Positions 17,001 to 25,517 of a stretch of 27,835 nucleotides of DNA are shown here, piece by piece; position 1 is the stretch's first letter, and the number at the start of each line of letters is the position of its first letter. This DNA comes from a virus. The notes under the pieces are model-generated. The model did not search any database. It saw only the letters and a program-made list of their open reading frames with translations, and had not been told where the DNA came from. The position numbers and the translations under genes were made by a program. The stretch is taken from the IMG/VR virus record IMGVR_UViG_3300012017_001101, positions 1 to 27,835 of that record; one strand, written 5' to 3'.

Positions 17001-17670
17001 GAATAAAGGTCATTTTAATATCTGGTTGAGTTGCTTTTAAATAAGATCTAAAAGCTGAAGCATCACGTGCTAAAAAATAATTATCAACAAATTCTCTAAT
17101 AGTTTTAGGATCATCATCTCCATCTACTGAAAGGATTTGGATTTTTAAACGAGACGTAAGATCAGTAGATGCATTTTTATTAATTCTTTTAAGACCTTTA
17201 CTTTCAGCCTCAATTGCTTTTTCATCTCTTGATGTTAAATATTTAAACGTAAGTTTATTTTTTCCTATAGGTGTTTCAAATTCAAATTCATTAACGCCTT
17301 TAGTTACTTTTGTTTCATCTAAATAAATAGTAGGAAGTTCGTTAAGATCTAATAGTATTTCTTCTCCTTCATATATAAAAGGATAATCTTTACCATAACC
17401 TAAAATACGAGCAGCAACCATAATAGCATTTTTATCTCCAATTAATAAATCGTCCCAATCAAATTTAGTTATTACAAGAGATTGTAGTAATTTATCAATT
17501 ACTATTCCTTGTTTAATATAATTTAGATTAGTAAGAATATCTTCTTCTTTAGCTGTCATATATTTTATTTCGACAGTACCTTTTGATAAGGGATGTTTTT
17601 CAGGGTAAAGTAAACCTTTTGAAGGTAATTCTACGTGTTCCGTAGGGAATTTGTGTTTTTTTTCTTCCAT
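16924..17670 (-). CDS. gp26-like baseplate hub assembly protein / tail assembly chaperone, 248 aa
   Basis: The sequence follows a pattern typical of gp26-position proteins in T4-like phages: HVELPSKGLLYPEKHPLSKG, VEIKYMTAKEEDILT, IDKLLQSLVI, then RILGYGKDY and a late LTSRDEKAIE segment. In T4, gp26 and gp51 serve baseplate hub assembly. Position between tube (gp19) and tape measure agrees. The frame closes soon after the string VPMQVQFFWPDSRV, and the gp51-like frame is open across the same bases in the +1/-2 phase, suggesting a short product (248 aa) and a longer fusion. ATG at 17668-17670. A promoter-like element and the tube-gene terminator lie upstream. Confidence 0.75.
   Translation of the reverse strand: MEEKKHKFPTEHVELPSKGLLYPEKHPLSKGTVEIKYMTAKEEDILTNLNYIKQGIVIDKLLQSLVITKFDWDDLLIGDKNAIMVAARILGYGKDYPFIYEGEEILLDLNELPTIYLDETKVTKGVNEFEFETPIGKNKLTFKYLTSRDEKAIEAESKGLKRINKNASTDLTSRLKIQILSVDGDDDPKTIREFVDNYFLARDASAFRSYLKATQPDIKMTFIHEGANGEEEVTVPMQVQFFWPDSRV
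16944..16950 (-). other. T7 run, candidate +1 or -2 ribosomal frameshift site
   Basis: On the minus strand the codons read CAG TTT TTT TGG in the gp26-like frame. Shifting by +1 (or -2) on the run of seven T gives GGC CTG ACT CAA, entering the gp51-like frame with Phe-tRNA still able to pair with TTT. A -1 shift would hit TGA two codons later, so it is excluded. A homopolymer sequencing error is an alternative explanation. Confidence 0.5.
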
Positions 17671-17700
17671 AATTTTTATTTATTATAACTTTGTTGTTCG

Positions 17701-17712
17701 TATATAAATATA
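17701..17712 (-). promoter_or_regulatory. Putative late promoter element (gp26-like gene)
   Basis: Minus-strand TATATTTATATA, a variant of the element seen before the sheath, tube and tape measure genes, lies 30 bases before the gp26-like ATG and immediately after the hairpin that ends the tube gene. Less conserved than the other copies. Confidence 0.4.
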
Positions 17713-17722
17713 TGGAAATAAA

Positions 17723-17749
17723 GGAAGCTCGCATTTTTTGCGAGCTTTC
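17723..17749 (-). terminator. Intrinsic terminator after the tail tube gene
   Basis: A strong inverted repeat with GC-rich core: 17723-17733 (GGAAGCTCGCA, plus strand) pairs with 17739-17749 (TGCGAGCTTTC), 11 bp with one G-T pair and a 5-base T loop. On the minus strand the stem is followed by TTTATTT. It lies 25 bases after the tube stop codon. Tail tube is normally made in large amounts, so a terminator here that isolates it from the assembly-chaperone genes makes sense. Confidence 0.8.
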
Positions 17750-17774
17750 TTTAAAATAATTTTAAAATGATAAA

Positions 17775-18263
17775 TTAGAAATTCAACACACAATAATCTG
17801 GTTGAACTGTCATTGTAAGGTTTATAGCTGTATCCGCTGTATCCCAATTGTATTCACCAAAGGCTGCACTTGTAATAAAACATCCTTTTAAAATCCATTC
17901 AGAAACAATATCTCCTACAGGACCTAATACATTTATTGTTAAATCTTTTTTATACATATCTAAATAACCATCACGTCCTGTTACAGATTCATGGTGTAAT
18001 CGTACCCACTCCATTATTGCTTGAGCTCCTGAAGGAGTTACGGGGTCATAAAGAGTAAATGTAATTGGATCCCATTTTGTCATACCTTTAAGGTAACGTT
18101 GAACGTTAATATGGTTTAAGGTAACTGTTCCTGAGTTAAGAGTAACTGCACTTACACCCTTAATTTCATATGATGGAATCCCATCAATATACACGATAAA
18201 CCTATTCGCTTGTTTTGGTTCAAATGCTGTGAAAAATATTTCGTTTGAATCTAATATGGCCAT
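17775..18263 (-). CDS. gp19: Tail tube protein, gp19-like
   Basis: The 162-residue major tail tube subunit that stacks in rings to form the inner tube of the contractile tail. Family features are visible: an N-terminal FTAFEPKQANRFIVYIDG strand, YEIKGVSAVTLNSGTVTLNH, the WDPITFTLYDPVTPSGAQ segment, a helix IMEWVRLHHE and the closing strands WILKGCFITSAAFGEYNWDT / INLTMTVQPDYC. Length agrees with T4 gp19 (163). It directly follows the sheath gene as in T4 (18-19) and has its own promoter-like element and a strong downstream terminator, consistent with high late expression. ATG at 18261-18263 with an A-rich leader. Confidence 0.95.
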   Translation of the reverse strand: MAILDSNEIFFTAFEPKQANRFIVYIDGIPSYEIKGVSAVTLNSGTVTLNHINVQRYLKGMTKWDPITFTLYDPVTPSGAQAIMEWVRLHHESVTGRDGYLDMYKKDLTINVLGPVGDIVSEWILKGCFITSAAFGEYNWDTADTAINLTMTVQPDYCVLNF

Positions 18264-18285
18264 TTTTTTATTTTATTTAGTTTTA

Positions 18286-18299
18286 TTATAAATATTAAA
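18286..18299 (-). promoter_or_regulatory. Putative late promoter element (tail tube gene)
   Basis: Minus-strand TTTAATATTTATAA lies 22 bases before the tube ATG, in the 48-base gap after the sheath gene. Identical over 14 bases to the elements at 13747-13760 and 16655-16668. Confidence 0.5.
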
Positions 18300-18311
18300 T
18301 ATTTTATTTTT

Positions 18312-20426
18312 TTATCCAGGGAATATAGCACCTGTTGGTAAAATATTAAAGTCTAGATAGATAAATTCTGCTGTTTTTGTTGGTTGGATATAAATTTGAC
18401 CTACCATTTGATTTCTATCGATTACATCAGCTGTGTTATTACTATCATCCATAATTACTTTAAAAGCATATAAACCTTGTCTTTGTTGTACTGTTTCTAA
18501 AAAAGGATTTACTGCAGCTAAAAAACTATTTCTTGTAGCTATTGAATTTTGTTCAAATACTAAAGTTTGAGCTACTTGAGAAATATAAGATTTAAGGGAA
18601 ATTAATAAACGACGAACATTTACACGATCAAGAGCAGATGCTTTTGTTTGTAATGTTTTTTGGCCATATACTACAACTCCATTTCCAGGGAATGTAGCTA
18701 TTGGGTTTACTTTATTTTCATATAAATTATCACGATCTGTTTGAGATAATTTCTTTTCAGCTCTAACTGCTGTGCTTAATCCACCTCTAGTAATACCTGC
18801 AGGGGCAAACCAAGGTTCTGAAATACTATCATTGAAAGCATAAGCTCCTGCTACTAATGATGACGCTGGTAGCCAAACTAACTGTGCTGAATCTGGGTCA
18901 ATTGTTTGAACCCAAGGCCAATAAGATGCAGCATATGAAGTGTTTTTAGAACTTGCTTGGGCAACAGCTTGTGATATAGTAGATCCAAAAGGTACTAAAT
19001 CAACTATATAAATATTATCTCCTCTAAGTTGAGTATTATTTATTGCTGTTGTTATTTGTGAAGCACCTAAATTAGCTGTTGAAGCAAATAATCCAGGAGT
19101 TAATAATACATTAAATCTATAATCATCAGCATTACCTAATAAGTTAATCATACTAGTATAACCACTTGCGGATATACCTTGTGGGGCTGTAGTAGATGAA
19201 TCAATTTGATCATAATAATCTGCTTGACCTATAAATAAATCCCCTGTAGCACTTTTAAAAAACCCTTCTGAGTTTATTGGGATTGAACTTGTATATTGAG
19301 GTTTTGCAATACCATTATTATCAAAGAAGAATGGTGTTGGAGTTGTTACACTAGATACATAAACGTATCTTGAATTAACCGGATAATCTCCAATTACCTC
19401 AATTTGATTGTCTTGACTACTATATTGTTTTCTTTGGTTACCAATTACTTTAGATACATAATTTACTGAAGTTGGATCCATTGATAAATTAGTCCAAGTT
19501 TCTAATACAATTGGTGTATTATCATTATCATCACCTCTTCTAATTAGTAAAGTAAAAGTTCCTGAGGATGTATTATTATTTTGAATTTGATATCTAATAT
19601 TATCCTCTGAGCCTGAAATTAATGAACCACTAGCATCTATTGAACCAGAATTATTCATAATAACACCCTCAGATATTGTTTTTAAAGTAAAAGCTGGTGT
19701 ATTTACACCTCCTGTAAATAAAGTAGTAGTACTTCCTGAGATGTAATACAAGCTATTACCTGAAACTCCAGAATTTATAGCAAATAGATTAAGGGTATTC
19801 GTTGTATTACTTGCTGAAATGTTTGACCAAGAAGAAGTATAAGCAGCTACTGATGAACTTACATTAATTGCCGGGACTGTACCTGCAGCAAATAGAGTTG
19901 CGGTTGTAAAGGATGCAGCATTAATGTTAACTTGAGTTGCTGAGTTTGCTTGCGCAGAACCTGTATAATTTATAGTAATACCATTTAAATTAAATGAACT
20001 AGAACCAACTGATGCAAAACTAGATGAAAGCGTAGTTACATCTAATGTTGCTGAAGCTGTTGCAAATCCTATACCACTAGCTATACCTAGACCTCCACTA
20101 ACAGTAGTAGGAACCTCGTCACATGAGACTGCAGGTAAAAAACTACCAGTTACTACTCTTGTTACTAATAAGGTTTCACCACCATTGTTAAAATAATTAA
20201 AAGCAGTTACCGAAGTAAAATAAGTATAAACTTGACTAGCACTTAAAAAAGTAGTACCAAATCTATTTTGATAGTCACTATAAGAACGAACAATTGTTGG
20301 GACATTTACAGGACCTTTTACTGTTGGTCCTACAATAGCGGCACCAACCACAATAGGTTGAGATGATACAAAAGAACCATCATTTTCTGATGCTTGTACT
20401 CCGGGAGATATTAATGTTTCTGCCAT
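18312..20426 (-). CDS. gp18: Tail sheath protein, gp18-like
   Basis: A 704-residue contractile sheath subunit. The N-terminus MAETLISPGVQASENDGS and the following IVGPTVKGPVNVPTIVRSYSDYQNRFG are typical of sheath proteins, as is the C-terminal part: FPGNGVVVYGQKTL, the RRLLISLKSYISQVAQTLVFEQN helix, and the end IYIQPTKTAEFIYLDFNILPTG, which forms the conserved strand-exchange domain linking neighbouring subunits. A large Ser/Thr/Asn-rich insertion (about 110-260) probably forms outer domains. Length is close to T4 gp18 (659). ATG at 20424-20426. Promoter-like element 20 bases upstream. Confidence 0.95.
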   Translation of the reverse strand: MAETLISPGVQASENDGSFVSSQPIVVGAAIVGPTVKGPVNVPTIVRSYSDYQNRFGTTFLSASQVYTYFTSVTAFNYFNNGGETLLVTRVVTGSFLPAVSCDEVPTTVSGGLGIASGIGFATASATLDVTTLSSSFASVGSSSFNLNGITINYTGSAQANSATQVNINAASFTTATLFAAGTVPAINVSSSVAAYTSSWSNISASNTTNTLNLFAINSGVSGNSLYYISGSTTTLFTGGVNTPAFTLKTISEGVIMNNSGSIDASGSLISGSEDNIRYQIQNNNTSSGTFTLLIRRGDDNDNTPIVLETWTNLSMDPTSVNYVSKVIGNQRKQYSSQDNQIEVIGDYPVNSRYVYVSSVTTPTPFFFDNNGIAKPQYTSSIPINSEGFFKSATGDLFIGQADYYDQIDSSTTAPQGISASGYTSMINLLGNADDYRFNVLLTPGLFASTANLGASQITTAINNTQLRGDNIYIVDLVPFGSTISQAVAQASSKNTSYAASYWPWVQTIDPDSAQLVWLPASSLVAGAYAFNDSISEPWFAPAGITRGGLSTAVRAEKKLSQTDRDNLYENKVNPIATFPGNGVVVYGQKTLQTKASALDRVNVRRLLISLKSYISQVAQTLVFEQNSIATRNSFLAAVNPFLETVQQRQGLYAFKVIMDDSNNTADVIDRNQMVGQIYIQPTKTAEFIYLDFNILPTGAIFPG

Positions 20427-20446
20427 TTTAAAATTATTTTATTTTA

Positions 20447-20460
20447 TTATAAATATATTA
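20447..20460 (-). promoter_or_regulatory. Putative late promoter element (tail sheath gene)
   Basis: Minus-strand TAATATATTTATAA lies 20 bases before the sheath ATG and overlaps the stop codon of the preceding 84-aa gene. It shares the ATATTTATAA core with the elements before the tube and tape measure genes. Confidence 0.45.
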
Positions 20461-20712
20461 AGGATTTTCAAAATTAGATTTTTTAAATATGCCTGTATCG
20501 GGATCTATTATTCCATCTCCATATTTTTTATGTAATAAAATACCCATTTTTTCATAACTAGTATTTATTATTTTTAATTGGAATTGAAGATATTGCTTTT
20601 TTGATTGATATTCTATTTCTAATTCTTTAAAATTATTAGATAAAATATTTTTTTTTATATTTAATTCTTTTAAAACTGATAATTCTTCAGGAGTTAGAAT
20701 TATTTGATCCAT
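20458..20712 (-). CDS. Small coiled-coil protein, 84 aa
   Basis: An unrecognised short protein of mostly charged helical sequence. It starts MDQIILTPEELSVLKELN, then a long stretch rich in Lys, Asn, Glu, Leu and Ile with heptad-like spacing, then YEKMGILLHKKYGDG and a final IDPDTGIFKK turn. This architecture (N-terminal helix hairpin, then a short DPxTG end) looks like a small dimeric coiled coil. The ATG at 20710-20712 falls 1 base after the stop of the heptosyltransferase-like gene, so the two are probably coupled. A degenerate copy of the late element (TTAATATTTATTAA) directly precedes the ATG but is too close to serve it. Role unknown. Confidence 0.75.
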   Translation of the reverse strand: MDQIILTPEELSVLKELNIKKNILSNNFKELEIEYQSKKQYLQFQLKIINTSYEKMGILLHKKYGDGIIDPDTGIFKKSNFENP

Positions 20713-20713
20713 A

Positions 20714-21916
20714 TTAATAAATATTAAGAACTTTATTAAGAGATGTAATTACTCGAGAAGGATTAATTGTTTTTGTACATTCAAATTGTTTATATGTATT
20801 TTTATGTTCTGGACACCATTCCCAATCACCTGGGTTTAGCCAGTGTTTATTAAAACATCCTGTGCATACATTAGTATCATAATTAAAAACTCGTTCACAA
20901 TCTGTAAATTCACTGTAAGGTAAACTAAATCCTGATATTAGTACTGTAGGGGTTCCTATTGACCACGATAACCAAGAAAGACCACTTCCAACACCTATAA
21001 AAGCATCAGCATATTTTAAATCTAACATTCTATCTTCAATAGGGTAATTTCCGGTTTTATCAATTACATTTTTTAATGTACCTCCTAACTTAGAATCATG
21101 CCATTTATCTCCTAGTTTTTCATGAGTAATCATTACTACTTTATAATCTTGTTCATTTAAATAGTCAATTATTGATTGCCATCCTCCTTTATAATTCCAA
21201 TATTTAGCATGTGCCGAAGCGTGAGGAGCTATAATAACATATTTATCTTCAATTTGTCTAGATTTATTAGGTATTGTTACTTTTGGTTTTATTTCTCTAT
21301 ATTTTAATCCTAAAATAGAGGTTGATGTTTCTCCTAATGGATGTTGTTTAAAATCAATTGGGATTTTAGAATTTGTTACTGTTTTATCTTCATTATAAAA
21401 CCACCCAACAGTATACATAGCATACAAATTATTTACTTCAGTTCCGGGATTAACAAATTCTAAGTTTGGATATTCTTTTTCAAACCATTCATTATGAAAT
21501 GTAGAACAAATCACCTGGCATTGGTGTGTATTTCTAAATTCCTCTATAGCAGGAAACCAAGCTAATGTATCACCAATTGCGGATGATTCAAAATGGATAT
21601 AAACTCTTTTATCTTTAGCATTATAATTATGTTCAAATACTAATTCATTATTTTCTTTATCATAAACCTCAATTCTCCAATTAATAAAATATTCAATACT
21701 AGGTTTAGTCCACATATTGTTGCTAATTTCAGTTTCATATAAACTTTCATTATTTACATTATTAATAAATTTAATTAAATATTTTTTTGGATCCGAACCT
21801 ATTATTTCTAAAAATGCTCCTTTTACAAAATTAAATACAAATTTATTTAAATTTTTTTTATAAGGTAAATTAAGTTGTGTAATATTATTGTATTCTTTGA
21901 TTAAAACTTCTTTCAT
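20714..21916 (-). CDS. O-heptosyltransferase-like glycosyltransferase (BAHT/GT9 type), 400 aa
   Basis: Resembles bacterial autotransporter heptosyltransferases (TibC/AAH), GT-B enzymes that transfer heptose to Ser of protein acceptors. The N-terminal ~110 residues are a separate beta-rich domain. The Rossmann part follows with HFESSAIGDTLAWFPAIEEF, the GT9-like opening. Later come VIIAPHASAHAKYWNYKGGWQ, YADAFIGVGSGLSWLSWSIGTPTVLISG and a C-terminal cysteine set C351-x2-C354, C368 (in GDWEWCP) and C380 (in QFEC), like the four-Cys iron site of TibC. It overlaps the preceding GT4 gene by 32 bases. The nucleotide sugar and acceptor are unknown. The nearby Ser/Thr-rich fibre is a candidate acceptor. 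ATG at 21914-21916. Confidence 0.8.
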   Translation of the reverse strand: MKEVLIKEYNNITQLNLPYKKNLNKFVFNFVKGAFLEIIGSDPKKYLIKFINNVNNESLYETEISNNMWTKPSIEYFINWRIEVYDKENNELVFEHNYNAKDKRVYIHFESSAIGDTLAWFPAIEEFRNTHQCQVICSTFHNEWFEKEYPNLEFVNPGTEVNNLYAMYTVGWFYNEDKTVTNSKIPIDFKQHPLGETSTSILGLKYREIKPKVTIPNKSRQIEDKYVIIAPHASAHAKYWNYKGGWQSIIDYLNEQDYKVVMITHEKLGDKWHDSKLGGTLKNVIDKTGNYPIEDRMLDLKYADAFIGVGSGLSWLSWSIGTPTVLISGFSLPYSEFTDCERVFNYDTNVCTGCFNKHWLNPGDWEWCPEHKNTYKQFECTKTINPSRVITSLNKVLNIY

Positions 21917-22847
21917 ATATTTTAATTAATTCTTTTGAACGATTAAACCACGATAATTCTTTAGCTGTTTCTGAGCATTTTGTTCTATATAAAGCCCAAT
22001 TATCTATAATATCTTTTAAACCTCTATCCATTTCAAATATATCACGAGGAGCTCTCCAAGCACCATGAAAATCAGTTTCTAATTCCCAATTAGCAATAAT
22101 AGGTAAACCTGCTGATGCTGCTTCAACCATTGTTAAATTAGGATGACCAGCTTCCAACATTGTAGGGTGAATAAAAATATCATGTTTATGATACAATTCT
22201 AATAATTTACTATTAGGAGTATCAAATACCAAGTTTAGTTTAGGATAATTTAACATCCATAAATGAGCATTAAAAAAGCTTTTATTGTCTGAAGGACCTG
22301 CTATTGTTATTTCAAGATTATTTAGCATTGCTAAACCTAAACCATATGTAAATCCTTTTCTATCAAATGTAGAATTACCTGCTAGACCATTATTAGCTAT
22401 CATTAATAGTTTTGGTTCTAATGGTGTTTCTTTTTCAATAGGATAAAAATCATCTATATTCACACCATGTGAAAAATATTCACATTTTGGATGATCAAAA
22501 TAATCAACTAAAAATCTAGCAGGCATTAAAGATATAAGTGAACCTTCAATTGCTTGTAAATTTTCTTTATATACGTGAGAATCTTTACCATAATGATATG
22601 CGTGATGATCATGTAATTGATAAATATAAGGAATATTTCTTTCTGATAATTCTAGGGCTAAATTAGCAACATGACAATGAACTATATCATATTCATTTGG
22701 TTCAATAACTCCAGACATTTTAATATCAACTTCATGTCCTAATTTATCTAAATTATTAGTAAATTCCCATACTATTTTTTCAATAGCACCCCAAGCTGGA
22801 GGGGGAATAGGAATACCGCATCCTGGATCTATTTGGCATATTTTCAT
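21885..22847 (-). CDS. GT4-type glycosyltransferase, 320 aa
   Basis: A GT-B fold glycosyltransferase of the GT4 group. The N-terminal domain has KICQIDPGCGIPIPPPAWGAIEKIVWEF, the glycine-rich acceptor-side loop, and DIVHCHVANLAL. The C-terminal donor domain shows LMIANNGLAGNSTFDRKGF, IFIHPTMLEAGHPNLTMVEAA with the paired Glu residues E232 and E242 that bind the nucleotide sugar, and GLPIIAN. Length is somewhat short for GT4 (typically 350-400). The ATG overlaps the stop of the large glycosyltransferase gene by 4 bases (ATGA), and its own 3' end overlaps the next gene by 32 bases, so the three are one translationally coupled operon. Confidence 0.85.
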   Translation of the reverse strand: MKICQIDPGCGIPIPPPAWGAIEKIVWEFTNNLDKLGHEVDIKMSGVIEPNEYDIVHCHVANLALELSERNIPYIYQLHDHHAYHYGKDSHVYKENLQAIEGSLISLMPARFLVDYFDHPKCEYFSHGVNIDDFYPIEKETPLEPKLLMIANNGLAGNSTFDRKGFTYGLGLAMLNNLEITIAGPSDNKSFFNAHLWMLNYPKLNLVFDTPNSKLLELYHKHDIFIHPTMLEAGHPNLTMVEAASAGLPIIANWELETDFHGAWRAPRDIFEMDRGLKDIIDNWALYRTKCSETAKELSWFNRSKELIKIYERSFNQRIQ

Positions 22848-25504
22848 TCGGTAGCGTATATTTCGGGACTATTTTCATCAATTCCTTTAAATTCTTGTTC
22901 AATAATACTAAATCCCGGGAGGTGTTTTGTGTATATTTTTTCAGCAGTACCTACTTTTAATTGAGCAATATTACATACCCACATATCAAAAGCATCCCAC
23001 AAAGTTGTTTTTATTTTATCTTGAATATAATTTATTTTTTCATTATTAATTAAATAAGATTGAGCAGGAATAAAAGGAGTTACATTTGTATAAATGTCTT
23101 CAATTTTAGGTCCATTTAAATTACGATTATTAAATGGATTACCAAATCCAATTATATCTTGGTTTTGTTCTTTAGATATTTTACTAAAGCGAATTAAAGA
23201 ATCATATAATTCTTGATAATCAGAATCTATAATTACATCTCCTTCAAATATTAATATATAATCATAATCTTTATTGTCATCTGCTAAAATAGCATTTGTG
23301 TGAGCTAAATAACAACCATAATGACCCGGTGCTAATTTATAATATCCCGGCTTATCTTGAACATCTTGAGGTCGAGCACAAGTATCACTAGGAGGTAATT
23401 CTGTCCATATTTTATTTACTCTTTGTTCGTATTTGATACCTGTTTTATTGCAAAAATCTTTAATATTTTCTACTGATCTAATTTCCTTTAGATTAGAATC
23501 AGGTTCAGTAACTAAATGCATTAGTTTAATCTTTGTATTTAAGTTTTTTATTTCTAAATTACCATTAAATTCAAGATTTTTTACTTGAATAGTAGATATT
23601 TTAAGAATTTTATGATAATTACTAATTTTAAATTCTACTTCCATTCCTTCTTCGTATGGGAGAACTTTATAATAATCTATTTTACTTTCTACATTTAATT
23701 CATCAAAAAATACTTCATTTTTATCTTTATCATGTACTGTAATTTGGATAAGTCTTGATTCTTTACTATTAGAAATTCTAATATAAGGAGCAAACGTATT
23801 TGGAATATTAGTAGGTAAAACTGTAAAATATTCTACTTGAGAAAAATCGTGGTGGTTAAATGTTTCTAAATTTTTTTGATTAAATACTTCAATATCTTCA
23901 AAATAAATTTGGTCTGCACTTCTTTTAAATATATGATACCACATATTTTCAAGTCCATTACTTTCACTTCCTAATTGAAAACGTAAATATTCATATTCCT
24001 CAGCATTAAATACTTGGCGAACGTGATCTAAAAAGAAATCTGAGGTGGAAGCATAAAAATAAGTATGCAAAGCATCACCTTCAGAAGCTTTATACTTACC
24101 AAAGTATGCTTTTTTAGTATCTAATATTTTAGATATTTTATCAATATGATGTTGGGATTGTATTGTGTAATCAAAATTAATAAAGAATAATTTTTTATAT
24201 CCTAAACTTTTTGCTAAGGCTGCGCCGTTTACATAATTAGAATGAACACTAGGTCCATGATAAACATCATTATCGTTTCCTCTTAAATTAATATGAACTT
24301 TATGATCTGGGTGGTCTGACCAGTAATTACAATAGTAAGTATGTTTTGTTAAAATATTGTTATTATCAACAACAACATAATCTGCTTTAGATTCGATTTC
24401 AAAAGGAACAGGAATATGAGATGTTACTAATACTTTTGTTCCTCGAGCATGTATTGAATCTATTGTTTTTAATGTAGTTTCAATTATAGCATCACTTATA
24501 GGGAATGTAGATAAAATAAATATTTCTTCATTTAGATTTGATTCTTTAATACCTAATTTTTCAGCAATTCTATCACAATTAGTTTTAAAATCATCAAATT
24601 TTAAATAATCAATAGTTTCAAATTTATCAAAATAATCTAAATAAACTGGGAGGTTATAAATTAAAGTTGGGATTTGATATGAAATTGCCTCACGAATAAC
24701 TAAAGGCATTGTTTCTTTATCAGTATCATGTCCCCGAGAAGTAAATAAAAATAAATCCATAGATTGATAAAAAGCATCTACATCTGAGCGTTCGTTCCAC
24801 CAAGTTAAATTTAAGGGTTGATCTTTAGTTAATGGTTCCCAATACCATTTAAAATTATCTGCTCTATTTCCTAAACTGTGAAATTCAATGTCTGGGAATT
24901 GTTTAGCATATTCAAAAAATTCAGCTTGGTTTTTACGAGAAGTATATAAACCAACATGCAAAACATGTTTTTTATTAGGGTCTAATCCTAATTTAGTTAA
25001 TGATTCTTCTCGATTTGGACGTTCAGTATATTCAATTGGGTATTCTACTAATATTTTGGGGATATCTAAATCTTTATATTGTTGAATTTGCCAATCCGAT
25101 ACAAACATAAATTTATCAGGGAAAAATAATTTATTATTTGTATCAAATGAGGAATCATGTGATGTTTCTACAATAGAATAATTTCTATTTTGGGTGTATA
25201 TTTGATGGGTGATTTCATCATCCATGAAGAATTCGGGTATTTCCTCTAAATGTATTATATCCGGTTGAATGCGGTGTATAATGTTAATTAATTCATGTTT
25301 ATTATCACCTAATGTAAAAAATTTATCAGAATCAATTAAATTAACTATTTTATTTCTAGTAACTACTAAAATCCCTCCAGTACAATCAACCCATTCTACA
25401 AGATAAATATCATATATATCTTTAAGTAATTCTATTTTTTTAGTTAAATATTGAGGAAGTCCACCTGTTGATAAATGAGGAGCAATAAATAACAATTTTG
25501 TCAT
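22844..25504 (-). CDS. Three-domain glycosyltransferase (GT4-like, middle domain, GT25-like), 886 aa
   Basis: Three parts are visible. Residues 1-310 look like a GT-B enzyme: LLFIAPHLSTGGLPQYLTKKI at the start, HVGLYTSRKNQAEFFEYAKQFP in the donor half, then LFLFTSRGHDTDKETMPLVIREAISYQIPTLI. Residues ~325-545 form a second unit (LSTFPISDAIIETTLKTIDSI, KVLVTSH, DYVVVDNNN, LFFINFDYTI) resembling a nucleotide-sugar-type GT-A domain. Residues ~661-886 resemble GT25 (LPS galactosyltransferase) proteins: GHYGCYLAH (727-735) and YILIFEGDV with FEGD (753-756) in place of the usual EDD. A beta-rich linker lies between the second and third. Such fusions can build a sugar chain stepwise. ATG at 25502-25504; promoter-like element just upstream. 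Confidence 0.8.
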   Translation of the reverse strand: MTKLLFIAPHLSTGGLPQYLTKKIELLKDIYDIYLVEWVDCTGGILVVTRNKIVNLIDSDKFFTLGDNKHELINIIHRIQPDIIHLEEIPEFFMDDEITHQIYTQNRNYSIVETSHDSSFDTNNKLFFPDKFMFVSDWQIQQYKDLDIPKILVEYPIEYTERPNREESLTKLGLDPNKKHVLHVGLYTSRKNQAEFFEYAKQFPDIEFHSLGNRADNFKWYWEPLTKDQPLNLTWWNERSDVDAFYQSMDLFLFTSRGHDTDKETMPLVIREAISYQIPTLIYNLPVYLDYFDKFETIDYLKFDDFKTNCDRIAEKLGIKESNLNEEIFILSTFPISDAIIETTLKTIDSIHARGTKVLVTSHIPVPFEIESKADYVVVDNNNILTKHTYYCNYWSDHPDHKVHINLRGNDNDVYHGPSVHSNYVNGAALAKSLGYKKLFFINFDYTIQSQHHIDKISKILDTKKAYFGKYKASEGDALHTYFYASTSDFFLDHVRQVFNAEEYEYLRFQLGSESNGLENMWYHIFKRSADQIYFEDIEVFNQKNLETFNHHDFSQVEYFTVLPTNIPNTFAPYIRISNSKESRLIQITVHDKDKNEVFFDELNVESKIDYYKVLPYEEGMEVEFKISNYHKILKISTIQVKNLEFNGNLEIKNLNTKIKLMHLVTEPDSNLKEIRSVENIKDFCNKTGIKYEQRVNKIWTELPPSDTCARPQDVQDKPGYYKLAPGHYGCYLAHTNAILADDNKDYDYILIFEGDVIIDSDYQELYDSLIRFSKISKEQNQDIIGFGNPFNNRNLNGPKIEDIYTNVTPFIPAQSYLINNEKINYIQDKIKTTLWDAFDMWVCNIAQLKVGTAEKIYTKHLPGFSIIEQEFKGIDENSPEIYATE

Positions 25505-25517
25505 AACATTTTATTTT

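Noticed and set aside
19006-19019. A copy of the late element inside the sheath gene
   Set aside because: It lies within coding sequence, more than 690 bases from the next start, so it is probably a chance match set by codon use.
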